From: Pseudodesulfovibrio cashew
Lineage (GTDB): Bacteria; Desulfobacterota; Desulfovibrionia; Desulfovibrionales; Desulfovibrionaceae
Direction: 5' to 3'
DNA: 64,000 nucleotides
Assembly (NCBI RefSeq): GCF_009762795.1
Contig: NZ_CP046400.1
Coordinates: 1,713,501-1,777,500 of the forward strand
The notes under the pieces were generated by a model, which searched no databases, was not told the DNA's origin, and was given only the letters and a program-made list of their open reading frames with translations. Positions 17,421-25,110 of this stretch are shown here, piece after piece (within the stretch, counting starts at the first letter, position 1; each line of letters starts with the position of its first letter). A program made the translations under genes and the position numbers.

Positions 17421-18467
17421 ATGCAGGGCAAATGCGGACTTTTCTTCACTTCCTATCCCGGCGAGGCGCAACTGTTCCCCTCCGGGTTCCAGAAGCTCAT
17501 GATCGGGCTGTTCCTGCTGGTTCTGCTTGCGGCCCCGGCGGTGCTCAACGTGTACCTCACCTCGGTCATGAACCTCATCTTCATCGCGGTCATCGGCGCG
17601 GTGTCTCTCAACCTGCTCACCGGCGTGTGCGGGCAGATATCGCTGGGGCACGGCGCGTTCATCGGCGTTGGGGCGTACGCCGCCGGACAGTGCACCCTGC
17701 ACGGGGTGCCGTTCCCCCTGGCCATCCTGACCGCCGGTGCGGTCACGGCCCTGGTGGGCATGGTCTTCGGCGTGCCGTCGCTCAGGCTCAAGGGAATCTA
17801 TCTGGCCATCGCCACCCTGGCCGCGCAGCTGGTGCTGGAATACGTCTTCCTGCACGGCGGTGAGCTGACCGGCGGCTCCAACGGGCTGCTGCTGGATTCC
17901 CCGTCCCTGTTCGGCTTCTCGTTCGATACGGACGCGCGCATGTACTATCTGCTCTTCTTCTTTGCCGCCGCGTCCCTGCTCATGGTCTCAAACATCATGC
18001 GCACCAAGTTCGGCAGGGCTTTCGTCTCCATCCGCGATTTCTACCTTTCGGCTGAAATCGTGGGCGTGAACCTGTTCCAATACAAGCTGGCGGCCTTCGG
18101 GCTGAGCTCCTTCCTGGCAGGCGTGGCCGGGGGGCTGTGGGCGCACTACACCGGGTACGTGTCCGCCGAGCAGTTCAACATCGGGCTGTCCATCTCCTAT
18201 CTGGCCATGATCATCATCGGCGGGCTGGGGAGCGTGCTCGGCTCGGTCTTCGGTGCGGTGTTCATCACCGTGCTGCCGGAAGTGCTCAATGTCCTGGCCA
18301 ACGGCCTGGGTGCGTACATGCCGGAGATTTCCCAGCACATCGTGGCCCTGCGCGAGGGCGTGTTCGGCCTGGTGCTCATCCTCTTCCTCATCTACGAGCC
18401 GGAAGGGCTGGCGCACCGCTGGAGGCTGGTCAAGGCGTACTGGAAGCTCTACCCGTTCGCCCACTAG
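17421..18467 (+). CDS. livM: Branched-chain-type ABC transporter permease 2
   Basis: The 348-residue membrane protein has about ten hydrophobic segments and the LivM motifs NLLTGVCGQISLGHGAFIGVGAYA, LRLKGIYLAIATLA and GGLGSVLGSVFGAVF. The ATG at 17421 follows the livH stop by 2 nt with GAGGGTG as the ribosome-binding site. With livH it forms the channel of the transporter. It is followed by a small GC-rich hairpin and then the binding-protein gene. Confidence 0.93.
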   Translation: MQGKCGLFFTSYPGEAQLFPSGFQKLMIGLFLLVLLAAPAVLNVYLTSVMNLIFIAVIGAVSLNLLTGVCGQISLGHGAFIGVGAYAAGQCTLHGVPFPLAILTAGAVTALVGMVFGVPSLRLKGIYLAIATLAAQLVLEYVFLHGGELTGGSNGLLLDSPSLFGFSFDTDARMYYLLFFFAAASLLMVSNIMRTKFGRAFVSIRDFYLSAEIVGVNLFQYKLAAFGLSSFLAGVAGGLWAHYTGYVSAEQFNIGLSISYLAMIIIGGLGSVLGSVFGAVFITVLPEVLNVLANGLGAYMPEISQHIVALREGVFGLVLILFLIYEPEGLAHRWRLVKAYWKLYPFAH

Positions 18468-18491
18468 GGCGTGCGTGGATGTTGTCGCAAT

Positions 18492-18508
18492 CCCGCACCG
18501 GGTGCGGG
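18492..18508 (+). promoter_or_regulatory. Small hairpin between livM and livK
   Basis: CCCGCACC and GGTGCGGG form an 8-bp stem without a T tract. Hairpins at this position often stabilise the 3' end of the upstream message or allow higher expression of the binding protein; that role is an inference. Confidence 0.45.
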
Positions 18509-18577
18509 TGAAACATACAAACCGTGCCGCTTCAAGGCGAGGCGCGCGTAAACCTTAAATCCCTTAGGAGACTGAGT

Positions 18578-19792
18578 ATGAGGGTTGGTAAAATCATAAC
18601 CGCGGTCTGCATCGTTATCCTGGCCGGAATGATGCTGGTTGGCTGCGGAGGCGAGGAAAAGAAACCGGCTGAAACCGCTAAAAAGGACACGTCGCCCATC
18701 AAGGTCGGCGGTCTCATCGACCTGTCCGGTCCCACCTCCTCGGTGGGCGTGCCCTATGCCGCCGGACTGCGTGACGGCGTCAAGTACGTCAACGGCGAAG
18801 GCGGCGTGGACGGCCGCATGATCGAGCTGGACGTGCAGGACACCGCCTACAAGGTTCAGCAGGGGCTGTCCCTGTACAAGAAGATGGTCAACACCGACAA
18901 GGTGGTCTGCATCCAGGGATACGGCTCCGCCGTGACCGAAGCCCTGGTCCGCAACCTGGCCAAGGACAAGATTCCCGATATCTCCGCGTCCTACTCCGCA
19001 CACCTGACCGACCCGAAGAAGGCTCCCTACAACTTCTTCATCGCCGCGGACTACACCACGCAGCTGCGCGCCGCCCTCAAGTATTTCCGCGACACCTGGA
19101 AAGAGGAGCGCGCTCCCAAGCTGGCCTTCATCTACCCCGACCACCCCTACGGCCTGGCCCCCATCCCGGGCGGCAAGGAATACGCCAAGGAGCTCGGCTA
19201 TGAGATCGTGGGCGACGCCAACGTCTCCCTGAAGGCCATCGACGCCACCACCGAGCTGCTGCCGCTCAAGAAGCTCGAGCCCGACTTCTGCTGGATCGGC
19301 GGCACCACCCCGTCCACTTCCGTCATCCTCAAGTCCGCCAAGAACATCGGCATGGACACCGTGTTCTTCACCGACATCTGGGGCACGGACGAGACCCTGG
19401 TCAAGCTGGCCGGGGATGACGCCAATGGCTCCTACTCCAACCAGGCCGCCGCAGTTTACGGCGCGGACGTGCCGGGCATGAAGGCCATCGAGAAGCTGAC
19501 CGAAGGCAAGCCGCAGATGTCCCACTACACGCGCGGTTTCGTCTCCATCCTGGTCATGGCCGAGAGCATGAAGCGCGCCGCCCAGAACGGCCCCATCACC
19601 GGCGAGTCCATCAAGATCGCCCTGGAGTCCCTGCGCGACTACGATCCCATGGGACTGGCTCCGGCCATCTCCTACTTCCCAGATGACCACCGTCCGAACA
19701 TGGCCGTGTTCCTCTACAAGATCGAGAACGGCAAGATGACCTTCGTCAAGGAAGAAAACCTCGAGCGCCGCGCCGAATGGCTCGGCCACTAG
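18578..19792 (+). CDS. livK: Branched-chain-type substrate-binding lipoprotein
   Basis: The 404-residue protein begins with a signal ending in the lipobox LVGC (Cys ~23), followed by a charged linker and a periplasmic type-I binding fold starting SPIKVGGLIDLSGPTSSVGVPYAAG, the classical LivK/Peripla_BP_6 entry. Cleft residues cannot be assigned to a ligand. The start at 18578 has TTAGGAG about 8 nt upstream, whereas the in-frame start further upstream would remove the signal peptide. It delivers the substrate to LivHM. Its neighbourhood of two ligase-like genes suggests an aromatic or branched-chain acid or amino acid as ligand. Confidence 0.92.
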   Translation: MRVGKIITAVCIVILAGMMLVGCGGEEKKPAETAKKDTSPIKVGGLIDLSGPTSSVGVPYAAGLRDGVKYVNGEGGVDGRMIELDVQDTAYKVQQGLSLYKKMVNTDKVVCIQGYGSAVTEALVRNLAKDKIPDISASYSAHLTDPKKAPYNFFIAADYTTQLRAALKYFRDTWKEERAPKLAFIYPDHPYGLAPIPGGKEYAKELGYEIVGDANVSLKAIDATTELLPLKKLEPDFCWIGGTTPSTSVILKSAKNIGMDTVFFTDIWGTDETLVKLAGDDANGSYSNQAAAVYGADVPGMKAIEKLTEGKPQMSHYTRGFVSILVMAESMKRAAQNGPITGESIKIALESLRDYDPMGLAPAISYFPDDHRPNMAVFLYKIENGKMTFVKEENLERRAEWLGH

Positions 19793-19811
19793 AGGCTTCG
19801 AGAGAGAGACC

Positions 19812-19838
19812 GGGGGAGCCCCCGAAAGGAGGCTCTCC
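19812..19838 (+). terminator. GC-rich hairpin after livK
   Basis: GGGGGAGCC pairs with GGCTCTCCC around a short loop, but no T tract follows, so partial termination or mRNA stabilisation is more likely than full stop. The rest of 19793-20101 holds palindromic element copy 2 and no gene. Confidence 0.4.
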
Positions 19839-19970
19839 CGCCCCTCCCCCCGGAGGGGCAACGAAAGACAAGGCGGCACGGAAACGGATTACCGATCCCC
19901 ACCGCGCCCCTCTTCGACACTAACCCTGACCCCGAGGCGAGCCGTCAAACAGCCCGCCCGACCATCCTCC

Positions 19971-20096
19971 TCCGCCCTCGCGAAGCGAACCAAAAAGTTT
20001 AGGAGGGAGAAGGGGATGGGGGGTCCGGGGGGAAGGGGAAGAGGGAAGCCCTTTACAAAGGGTTCCCTCTTCCCCTTCCCCCCGGCCGCCGGAGGC
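19971..20096 (+). repeat. Palindromic intergenic element, copy 2 of 6
   Basis: The order is tail (GCGAAGCGAACC, AAAAAGTTTAGG), spacer GGGGATGGGGGGTCC, palindrome, then edge GGCCGCCGGAGGC. The edge GGAGG (20091-20095) lies 6 nt before the TTG start of livF and is the only plausible ribosome-binding site of that gene. Confidence 0.85.
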
Positions 20097-20101
20097 ATCC
20101 A

Positions 20102-20902
20102 TTGAGCGATATACTGAAGGTCGAGAATCTTGAGGTCGTGTACAACGACGTGGTCCTGGTCTTGAAGGGCCTGTCCCTGTCTTGCCCCGAGGGCGAGATC
20201 ACGGCCCTGCTCGGGGCCAACGGTGCGGGCAAGTCCACGACGCTGAAGGCCATCTCCGGGCTGCTGGAGACCGAGGACGGCGAGGTCACGGACGGCGCGG
20301 TCGTGTACAAGGACGAGCCCATCCAGGGCATCATCCCGGAAAAGATCGTGCGCAAGGGCATCTTTCAGGTCATGGAGGGCCGCCGCATCTTCGAGGACCT
20401 GACCGTGGAGGAGAACCTCCGGTGCGGCGCGTTCACCCGTCCGCGTTCGGAGACCGTCAGGAACATGGAGAAGGTCTACGAGTATTTTCCGCGCCTGAAG
20501 GAACGGCGCAAACAGCTTGCGGGCTACATGTCCGGCGGCGAGCAGCAGATGTGCGCCATCGGCAGGGCGATCATGGCCAGGCCGGATCTGCTCCTGCTGG
20601 ACGAGCCGTCCCTGGGGCTGGCCCCCATGCTGGTGGAGGAGATCTTCGATATTATCAAGAAGTTCAACGCCAGCGAGGGCGTGACCGTGCTGCTGGTGGA
20701 GCAGAACGCCCGGGCCGCGCTCTCGGTGGCCAGCCAGGCCTACATCATGGAGAACGGCAGGGTGGTCATGGAAGGGACTGCAGCCGAGCTGCTCGACAAC
20801 CCGGACGTGCAGGAGTTCTACCTGGGCATGGGCCATGGCGGCGACAAGAAGAGCTACCGTGATGTAAAACATTATCGCCGCCGCAAACGCTGGCTCGGGT
20901 AG
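20102..20902 (+). CDS. livF: Branched-chain-type ABC transporter ATP-binding protein 2
   Basis: The 266-residue ATPase starts at TTG 20102, six nucleotides after GGAGG. It contains Walker A GANGAGKSTT, the Q-loop FQVMEGRRIFEDLT typical of LivF, signature MSGGEQQMCAIGRA, Walker B LLLLDEPSLGLAP and VEQNARAAL. It is the second ATPase of the LivFGHMK transporter. The C-terminus is extended by a basic tail (KSYRDVKHYRRRKRWLG) that is long for the family. The gene is followed by two 150-bp repeats rather than a terminator. Confidence 0.93.
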   Translation: MSDILKVENLEVVYNDVVLVLKGLSLSCPEGEITALLGANGAGKSTTLKAISGLLETEDGEVTDGAVVYKDEPIQGIIPEKIVRKGIFQVMEGRRIFEDLTVEENLRCGAFTRPRSETVRNMEKVYEYFPRLKERRKQLAGYMSGGEQQMCAIGRAIMARPDLLLLDEPSLGLAPMLVEEIFDIIKKFNASEGVTVLLVEQNARAALSVASQAYIMENGRVVMEGTAAELLDNPDVQEFYLGMGHGGDKKSYRDVKHYRRRKRWLG

Positions 20903-20910
20903 CGCGGCTT

Positions 20911-21180
20911 GCGAGAGCGGCGCATCCGCTGCGTTGGGAGGATTGCGCCCGTCCTCGCCGTATTGGGATACGGCTGCGGGTGGCGCGAATCCTCCCGCCT
21001 TGCGGCTGCACCACTCTCGCAAGCCGCGCGGTGTGTCTGGGAAAGGCAGGATGTCTCACTAGGCAGGCGGCGCATCCGCTGTGTTGGGAGGATTGCGCCC
21101 GTCCTCGCCGTATTGGGATATGGCTGCGGGTGGCACGAATTATCCCGCCTTGCGGCTGCACCACTCTCGTAAACCATGCG
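20911..21180 (+). repeat. Two tandem 150-bp palindromic repeats
   Basis: CGCATCCGCT occurs at 20921 and exactly 150 bp later at 21071, and about 110 bp around each are some 93% alike. Each unit is an imperfect palindrome: GGGAGGATTGCGCCC pairs with GGGTGGCGCGAATCCTCCC, and the centre CCGTAT-TGGG-ATACGG is itself a hairpin; in unit 2 one central pair becomes a G-U type (ATATGG). The order CTGCGTTG ... GCCTTGCGG resembles the repeats at 1235 and 26246. The remainder up to 21466 holds no gene I can support. Confidence 0.85.
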
Positions 21181-21466
21181 GGGCGGCAGGAGATTAGGGC
21201 TTTAGAGGGGCGCTTGCGGTTGATTTAGGTCTTCCGTCTAGCTCGACCCACTCTGAACAGCCGCGCTGCGCTTTGCGATGGATTGGGTTGTTGACGCGTA
21301 TTTCGATTTCGGGGGGATAATCAAGCGCGGCAGGGTGTGGCCGTTTCCCGGCTTTGACGGGTGGTGGTCATTCCCTGCCGCCATGCGGTGTGATTTCATT
21401 GGATTGGCCTTTTTATGGCATTTTTACGTGACGTATCGTAAGAAAGAATATCACAGGTAACCTGCG

Positions 21467-21585
21467 CTCCCGCGAAGCGCGTTAAAAAGTTTAGGAAAGA
21501 AGAGGGGATGGCGGCCGGGGAAAGGGGAGAGGGAAAACCCTTCTCGAAAGGGTTTCCCTCTCCCCTTTCCCCGGCCGCCGGAGGC
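21467..21585 (+). repeat. Palindromic intergenic element, copy 3 of 6
   Basis: Tail GCGAAGCGCG then AAAAAGTTTAGG, then a palindrome with centre AAACCCTTCTCGAAAGGGTTT, then edge GGCCGCCGGAGGC. GGAGG (21580-21584) lies 7 nt before the ATG of the next gene. The GGACCCCC spacer seen in other copies is shortened here. Confidence 0.85.
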
Positions 21586-21591
21586 AACACC

Positions 21592-22830
21592 ATGTACTAC
21601 AGCGAATACGAGACCGAGCCGCGCGAGAAGCGGATGAAGCGGAAGTGGAAGGGCGTGCGCGACGTGCTGATTGCTGCCGAGGCCCATTCGGGCGAGTTTC
21701 AGGCCCGGCTTGAGGCGTTGGGGGCGTGCGCTCGCGATTTCAAGGACTGGGACGACTACGGCAAGATTCCGCCCCTGAGGAAGAAGGATCTCATCGACTG
21801 GCAGAAGGAGCACGGGCTGGGTTGGTTCCTGGACTGCGAGCCGGGGCAACTCAAGCGCATCTACCAGTCTCCGGGACCGATCTTCGATCCCGAGGCCAGG
21901 GAGGAGGACTACTGGGCGTGGTCCGAGGGCTTCTTTGCCGCGGGAGTCCGTCCGGGGGACTTGGCGCAGATGACCTTTTCCTATCACATGACGCCCGCCG
22001 GGCTGATGCTTGAGGAGCCCCTGCGCGATATCGGGTGCGCCGTGATTCCCGCCGGGCCGGGTAATACCGATAAGCAGATCGAGTTCCTGACCGGGCTTCC
22101 GGTCACCGTATTCGTGGGCATGACCAGCTATCTGAAGGTCATCGGGGAGAAGGCCCTGGCCGCGGGGTATGACCTGAAGAAGGATTTTTCCCTGAAAAAG
22201 GCGTATGTGGCCGCCGAGCCGCTGCCGGAGTCCCTGCGCCGGGAGGTGGAGGAGATGTTCGGGATCTCGGTGCGTCAGGGGTACGGCACGGCGGACGTGG
22301 GCTGCATCGCCTACGAGTGCATGGAGCTGGCCGGTATGCACCTCTCCAACTATCGCCATGTGGAAATATGCGATCCGGCCACGGGCGAGCCGTTGCCCGA
22401 GGGCGAGGTCGGCGAGGTGGTGGTCACCCCATTTTTTACCGACTATCCGCTGGTCCGGCTGGCCACGGGTGATTTGTCGTCCATCGACCTGACGCCGTGC
22501 GCCTGTGGACGCACCGCCAGGAAGCTGACGGGCTGGAAAGGGCGCGCCGACGATACAGCAAAGGTCAAGGGACAGTTCCTCTATCCCTCGCAGGCTGCCA
22601 CGGTTTTCTCGAAATATCCGCAGGTTGCCAACTGGCAGATACGGATTGAGAATCCTGGTGGACGTGACGAGCTGGCCGTGGTACTGGAGGTCGGACACGG
22701 TCTGGACACCGAAGCGTTCGCGGCGGATTTCCAGGCGGTCATGAAGTTGAAGCCCATCGTCGAGACGGCGGCTCCCGGGACTATCCCGGTCGACGCCCCG
22801 AAGCTCGTCGATGAACGGACTTTCGATTAA
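21592..22830 (+). CDS. Phenylacetate-CoA ligase-like protein with altered phosphate loop
   Basis: The 412-residue soluble protein aligns with the PaaK branch of adenylate-forming enzymes: GCAVIPAGPGNTDKQIEFL, then VGMTSYL, KAYVAAEPLPESLRREVE, VRQGYGTADVGCIAYEC and the ATP-handling LVRLATGDLSS. The usual glycine-rich TSGTTG.P loop is missing: at the expected place (about residues 93-102) the sequence is YQSPGPIFDP. It may therefore use a modified active site or be a non-catalytic relative. It begins at ATG 21592, whose GGAGG site belongs to repeat copy 3, and ends in its own terminator. It follows the liv transporter genes on the same strand. Confidence 0.82.
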   Translation: MYYSEYETEPREKRMKRKWKGVRDVLIAAEAHSGEFQARLEALGACARDFKDWDDYGKIPPLRKKDLIDWQKEHGLGWFLDCEPGQLKRIYQSPGPIFDPEAREEDYWAWSEGFFAAGVRPGDLAQMTFSYHMTPAGLMLEEPLRDIGCAVIPAGPGNTDKQIEFLTGLPVTVFVGMTSYLKVIGEKALAAGYDLKKDFSLKKAYVAAEPLPESLRREVEEMFGISVRQGYGTADVGCIAYECMELAGMHLSNYRHVEICDPATGEPLPEGEVGEVVVTPFFTDYPLVRLATGDLSSIDLTPCACGRTARKLTGWKGRADDTAKVKGQFLYPSQAATVFSKYPQVANWQIRIENPGGRDELAVVLEVGHGLDTEAFAADFQAVMKLKPIVETAAPGTIPVDAPKLVDERTFD

Positions 22831-22866
22831 CCCGGCTTGCCGCTGGGGTTGCGGTCCTAATCGAAT

Positions 22867-22903
22867 GGGTCGGTGACATTGATCACCGGCCCTTTTGGTT
22901 TTT
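22867..22903 (+). terminator. Intrinsic terminator of the PaaK-like gene
   Basis: GGGTCGGTGA pairs with TCACCGGCCC and a T-rich CTTTTGGTTTTT follows. Confidence 0.75.
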
Positions 22904-22915
22904 GTGGGGGGAATG

Positions 22916-22956
22916 CCGAAAAGCGGTCCCGGCATATTGCCGGGACCGCTTTTCGG
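22916..22956. terminator. Bidirectional terminator between convergent genes
   Basis: CCGAAAAGCGGTCCCGGC and its complement form an 18-bp stem around ATATT. It lies between the PaaK-like gene and the convergent HesB-like gene and carries TTTTC on both strands. Confidence 0.75.
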
Positions 22957-22984
22957 GAAGAATGGTTTTGGCTGTCCGCGTTGG

Positions 22985-23314
22985 TTAGTGACCGCCGCAG
23001 GTACCGGTGCCGCAGGAAGAGCAGCCGCAGCCGCCTCCCGCGCCGGGGACTTCCCGCTCGGAAGCGAGGGTGAAGCCGTATTCGCTCATGTCGATGGTGA
23101 TGGCGCCGACGACCTCGGCCAGTTCGCTCTGGATGAGGAAGGTGAAGTCTCCCTGCTCAACGGACTTGTCGCCGTCGCGCAGCTCGTCGATGGCCAGAGA
23201 CAGGCGCGGGCCGCTGCATCCGCCGTCGGCCAGATGGACGCGGATGGGCTGAATGTCCTTGTCTTTGAAATGCATGGAAAGGCTTTTAATGGCAGCGTCA
23301 GTGGCTGTGATCAT
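22985..23314 (-). CDS. HesB/IscA-like protein, cysteine form 1
   Basis: The 109-residue protein starts at ATG 23314, with AGGAG a few nucleotides upstream. It has the single-domain HesB/IscA (A-type Fe-S carrier) fold: IRVHLADGGCSGPRLSLA has the first conserved cysteine, followed by FTFLIQSELAE and IDMSEYGFTLAS. The C-terminal pair of cysteines of classical IscA (CGC) is replaced by a Gly/Ser/Cys-rich tail, GGGCGCSSCGTGTCGGH. Proteins of this fold carry Fe-S clusters or metals. It is the third of three tandem paralogues (with 23519 and 24057); in the selenoprotein paralogue the first cysteine is selenocysteine. Precise cargo is unknown. Confidence 0.85.
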   Translation of the reverse strand: MITATDAAIKSLSMHFKDKDIQPIRVHLADGGCSGPRLSLAIDELRDGDKSVEQGDFTFLIQSELAEVVGAITIDMSEYGFTLASEREVPGAGGGCGCSSCGTGTCGGH

Positions 23315-23461
23315 GGTCACTCCTGGTTGTTGTGGTTTTCGATAGGATAAATAGAAAAAAACGATTGTAAAGGGGGGAGGCTCATTTTCCTTTTGCGGGA
23401 CATGGTGCGGCGCGTTGCCCTTTCGTTTCGCGATTGGCGGATGTGCCCGGGATATGGGTAT

Positions 23462-23485
23462 AAAAAAAGTCCGTATCACGGACTT
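23462..23485 (-). terminator. Intrinsic terminator after HesB-like gene 2
   Basis: On the minus strand AAGTCCGT pairs with ACGGACTT around a 3-nt loop and TTTTTA follows, 34 nt after the stop of the gene at 23519. Confidence 0.75.
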
Positions 23486-23518
23486 GGTAGTTGGAAGAAG
23501 GCGCCTGGGGCGGCTTGA

Positions 23519-23839
23519 TTATTCTCCGCAGTTGCGGCCTCCGCCACTGTGGAAACGGTCGTAGCCTTCTCCCACGGGTCGCTCCGAGTTGATGGAGAAG
23601 CCGCAATGGCCGGTGTCGATGAAGACATCCCCTGTGGCTTCGGCCAGGCGTTCGTTTATGAGGAAGGTGAGGTCGTCGTAGGTTACGGAGCGGTCGCCGC
23701 AGCAGCGGTTGTCCAGGGCCAGCATGAGCTTGGTGCCGGTGCAGCCTCCGGTGGTGAGCTGAATGCGGATGGGGCGGGCGGCCTTGCCTTTGAAATAGGT
23801 CGTCAGCTCCTGTCTCGCGGATTCAGTCACGTTGATCAT
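23519..23839 (-). CDS. HesB/IscA-like protein, cysteine form 2
   Basis: The 106-residue protein starts at ATG 23839, preceded by GGGAG. Its core parallels its neighbours: IRIQLTTGGCTGTKLMLALD with the first ligand cysteine, LTFLINERLAEAT, FIDTGHCGFSIN. It has an extra CCGD in the middle and a histidine/glycine tail FHSGGGRNCGE with only one cysteine, so its metal-binding capacity differs from its paralogues. It has its own terminator, so the three genes are probably separate transcripts or partly independent. A-type Fe-S or metal carrier function is inferred from the fold only. Confidence 0.82.
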   Translation of the reverse strand: MINVTESARQELTTYFKGKAARPIRIQLTTGGCTGTKLMLALDNRCCGDRSVTYDDLTFLINERLAEATGDVFIDTGHCGFSINSERPVGEGYDRFHSGGGRNCGE

Positions 23840-23984
23840 GCACACTCCCTGTAAAACGATTGACCCGACCATACCGGATTGCGTCTTGATAAAAAACACG
23901 ATCCTGTGAAGATGGGGCTTCATCTCTTAACGAAGTGCTCGCCTTCTTGTCAATGGGAGGGGCGAAAAGGGCTGCCTCCTAAAC

Positions 23985-24028
23985 GACAAAGCCCAGGCCG
24001 ACCATGCCTTGGGGCATGGGGCCTGGGC
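23985..24028 (-). terminator. Terminator after the selenoprotein gene
   Basis: GCCCAGGCC and GGCCTGGGC enclose a second inner pairing (ATGCC/GGCAT); on the minus strand TTTGTCG follows. Confidence 0.7.
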
Positions 24029-24056
24029 GTTCATCACTGAATCGTGGTGCGTCCGG

Positions 24057-24401
24057 TTAGCAGGAGCAGGAACCGGAGGAGCAGCCGCCGCCGTCGGTGG
24101 AGCAGGAGCCTGAAGAGCAACCGCCGCCTCCGCCGACCGGGTTCTCGGAGTCAACGACGAACCCGTAGTATGTCATGTCTATTTTTACTTTGCCGGTCTG
24201 GGCAAGCAGTTCCTTGTCGATCAGGAAGGAGAATCCACCGGCCTCGAATACTTCGTCTTTGTCGTTAGGCTCATCCAGAGCCAGAGTCAGGCGCGGGCCT
24301 GCTCAGCCACCTGCTGCCAGATAGACGCGTACCGGGGACGCTTCCTTGTCCTTGAAGTAGCCCTCGAGCTGCTTTTGCGCAGCTTCGGTCAGTTCAAACA
24401 T
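24057..24401 (-). CDS. HesB/IscA-like selenoprotein (in-frame UGA = selenocysteine)
   Basis: The gene runs from ATG 24401, with a strong AGGAGG 8 nt upstream, to TAA at 24057-24059 and is interrupted in frame by one TGA at 24303-24305 (codon 33). Reading the TGA as selenocysteine gives a 114-residue protein. The flanks read VRVYLAAGG-U-AGPRLTLALDEP, which aligns residue by residue with GGCSGPRLSLA and GGCTGTKLMLA of the two neighbouring paralogues, so the UGA occupies the invariant metal-ligand cysteine. After the UGA the frame continues through FSFLIDKELLAQ and IDMTYYGFVVDS to a tail of GGGGGCSSGSC-type repeats. HesB-like selenoproteins are a known group in bacteria. A sequencing error is unlikely because the frame, motif and codon use remain good on both sides. 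A standard gene finder would miss it or split it. Confidence 0.9.
24268..24305 (-). promoter_or_regulatory. UGA codon and candidate bacterial SECIS hairpin
   Basis: The TGA is at 24303-24305. Downstream in the message lie a small hairpin CAGGC-CCGC-GCCTG and then GGCTC-TGGAT-GAGCC (24268-24282), whose loop holds GG about 29-33 nt from the UGA. Bacterial SECIS elements lie just 3' of the UGA with a G-rich apical loop, so the second hairpin is the better candidate. Assignment by eye is tentative. Confidence 0.5.
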
Positions 24402-24567
24402 TACTTATTCCTCCTATGAGTGGTCGGGAATAGAAGAGGTAAGACCTATAGTAGGGTTTGTCAAATCGAAAATAACGTCTATCCGGCGATGGTGTTGACC
24501 CACCTTTGGCTATGGGATATTTCAGGACTTTGCCCATTACCCCTTACTACAAGACAAGGCGGAAGAC

Positions 24568-25107
24568 ATGAAAGAATGCGGCACCATCCTGAATGCCAAG
24601 GAAATGAGCCGGACCCTGGAGCGGCTGGCCTTCGAGATATACGAGCGCCACGGCGAAAACGAATCCCTGGCCATTCTCGGCATCCAGCGGCGCGGCGCCG
24701 ACCTGGCCGAGCGGCTCAAAAAGCTCCTGGACGATCGCCTTGGACGAAAGGTTCCGCTGGGCAAGCTCGACATCAATCTCTACCGCGACGACTGGACCAC
24801 GAACCTGGAACTCGCGCCGGTCATCAATTGTTCCGAGATCGGCTTCGACATCGAGGGCGCGGCCATCGTGCTGGTGGACGACGTGCTCTATTCCGGCCGG
24901 ACCATCCGGGCCGCCCTGGAGGCCATCCTGGACTACGGCCGCCCCGAGCGGGTGGAGCTCATGGTCCTGGTGGACCGAGGGTGGCGCGAGCTGCCCATAC
25001 AGGCCGACTATGTGGGCAAGAAAGTGGAAACCCTGGGCAATCAGCATGTCAACGTCCTGGTCACCGAGCGTGACGGCGAGGACCGCGTCTGCCTGGTGGA
25101 GGCCTAG
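24568..25107 (+). CDS. pyrR: Bifunctional PyrR-type regulator / uracil phosphoribosyltransferase
   Basis: The 179-residue protein has the type I phosphoribosyltransferase fold: LAILGIQRRGADLAERL near residues 33-49 and the PRPP loop VLVDDVLYSGRTIRAAL at about 100-116, with the PyrR motif KLDINLYRDDWT near 68-79. PyrR members bind pyrimidine-operon mRNA and may have weak uracil phosphoribosyltransferase activity. No pyr gene or attenuator is adjacent here; the next gene, 3 nt downstream, is a shikimate-kinase-like gene. RNA-binding regulation is known for Gram-positive PyrR and is only presumed here. Confidence 0.9.
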   Translation: MKECGTILNAKEMSRTLERLAFEIYERHGENESLAILGIQRRGADLAERLKKLLDDRLGRKVPLGKLDINLYRDDWTTNLELAPVINCSEIGFDIEGAAIVLVDDVLYSGRTIRAALEAILDYGRPERVELMVLVDRGWRELPIQADYVGKKVETLGNQHVNVLVTERDGEDRVCLVEA

Positions 25108-25110
25108 CCC

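Noticed and set aside
23540-23860. Other in-frame stop codons as further selenocysteines in the neighbouring HesB-like genes
   Set aside because: The two neighbours read through without stops and have Cys at the equivalent site.
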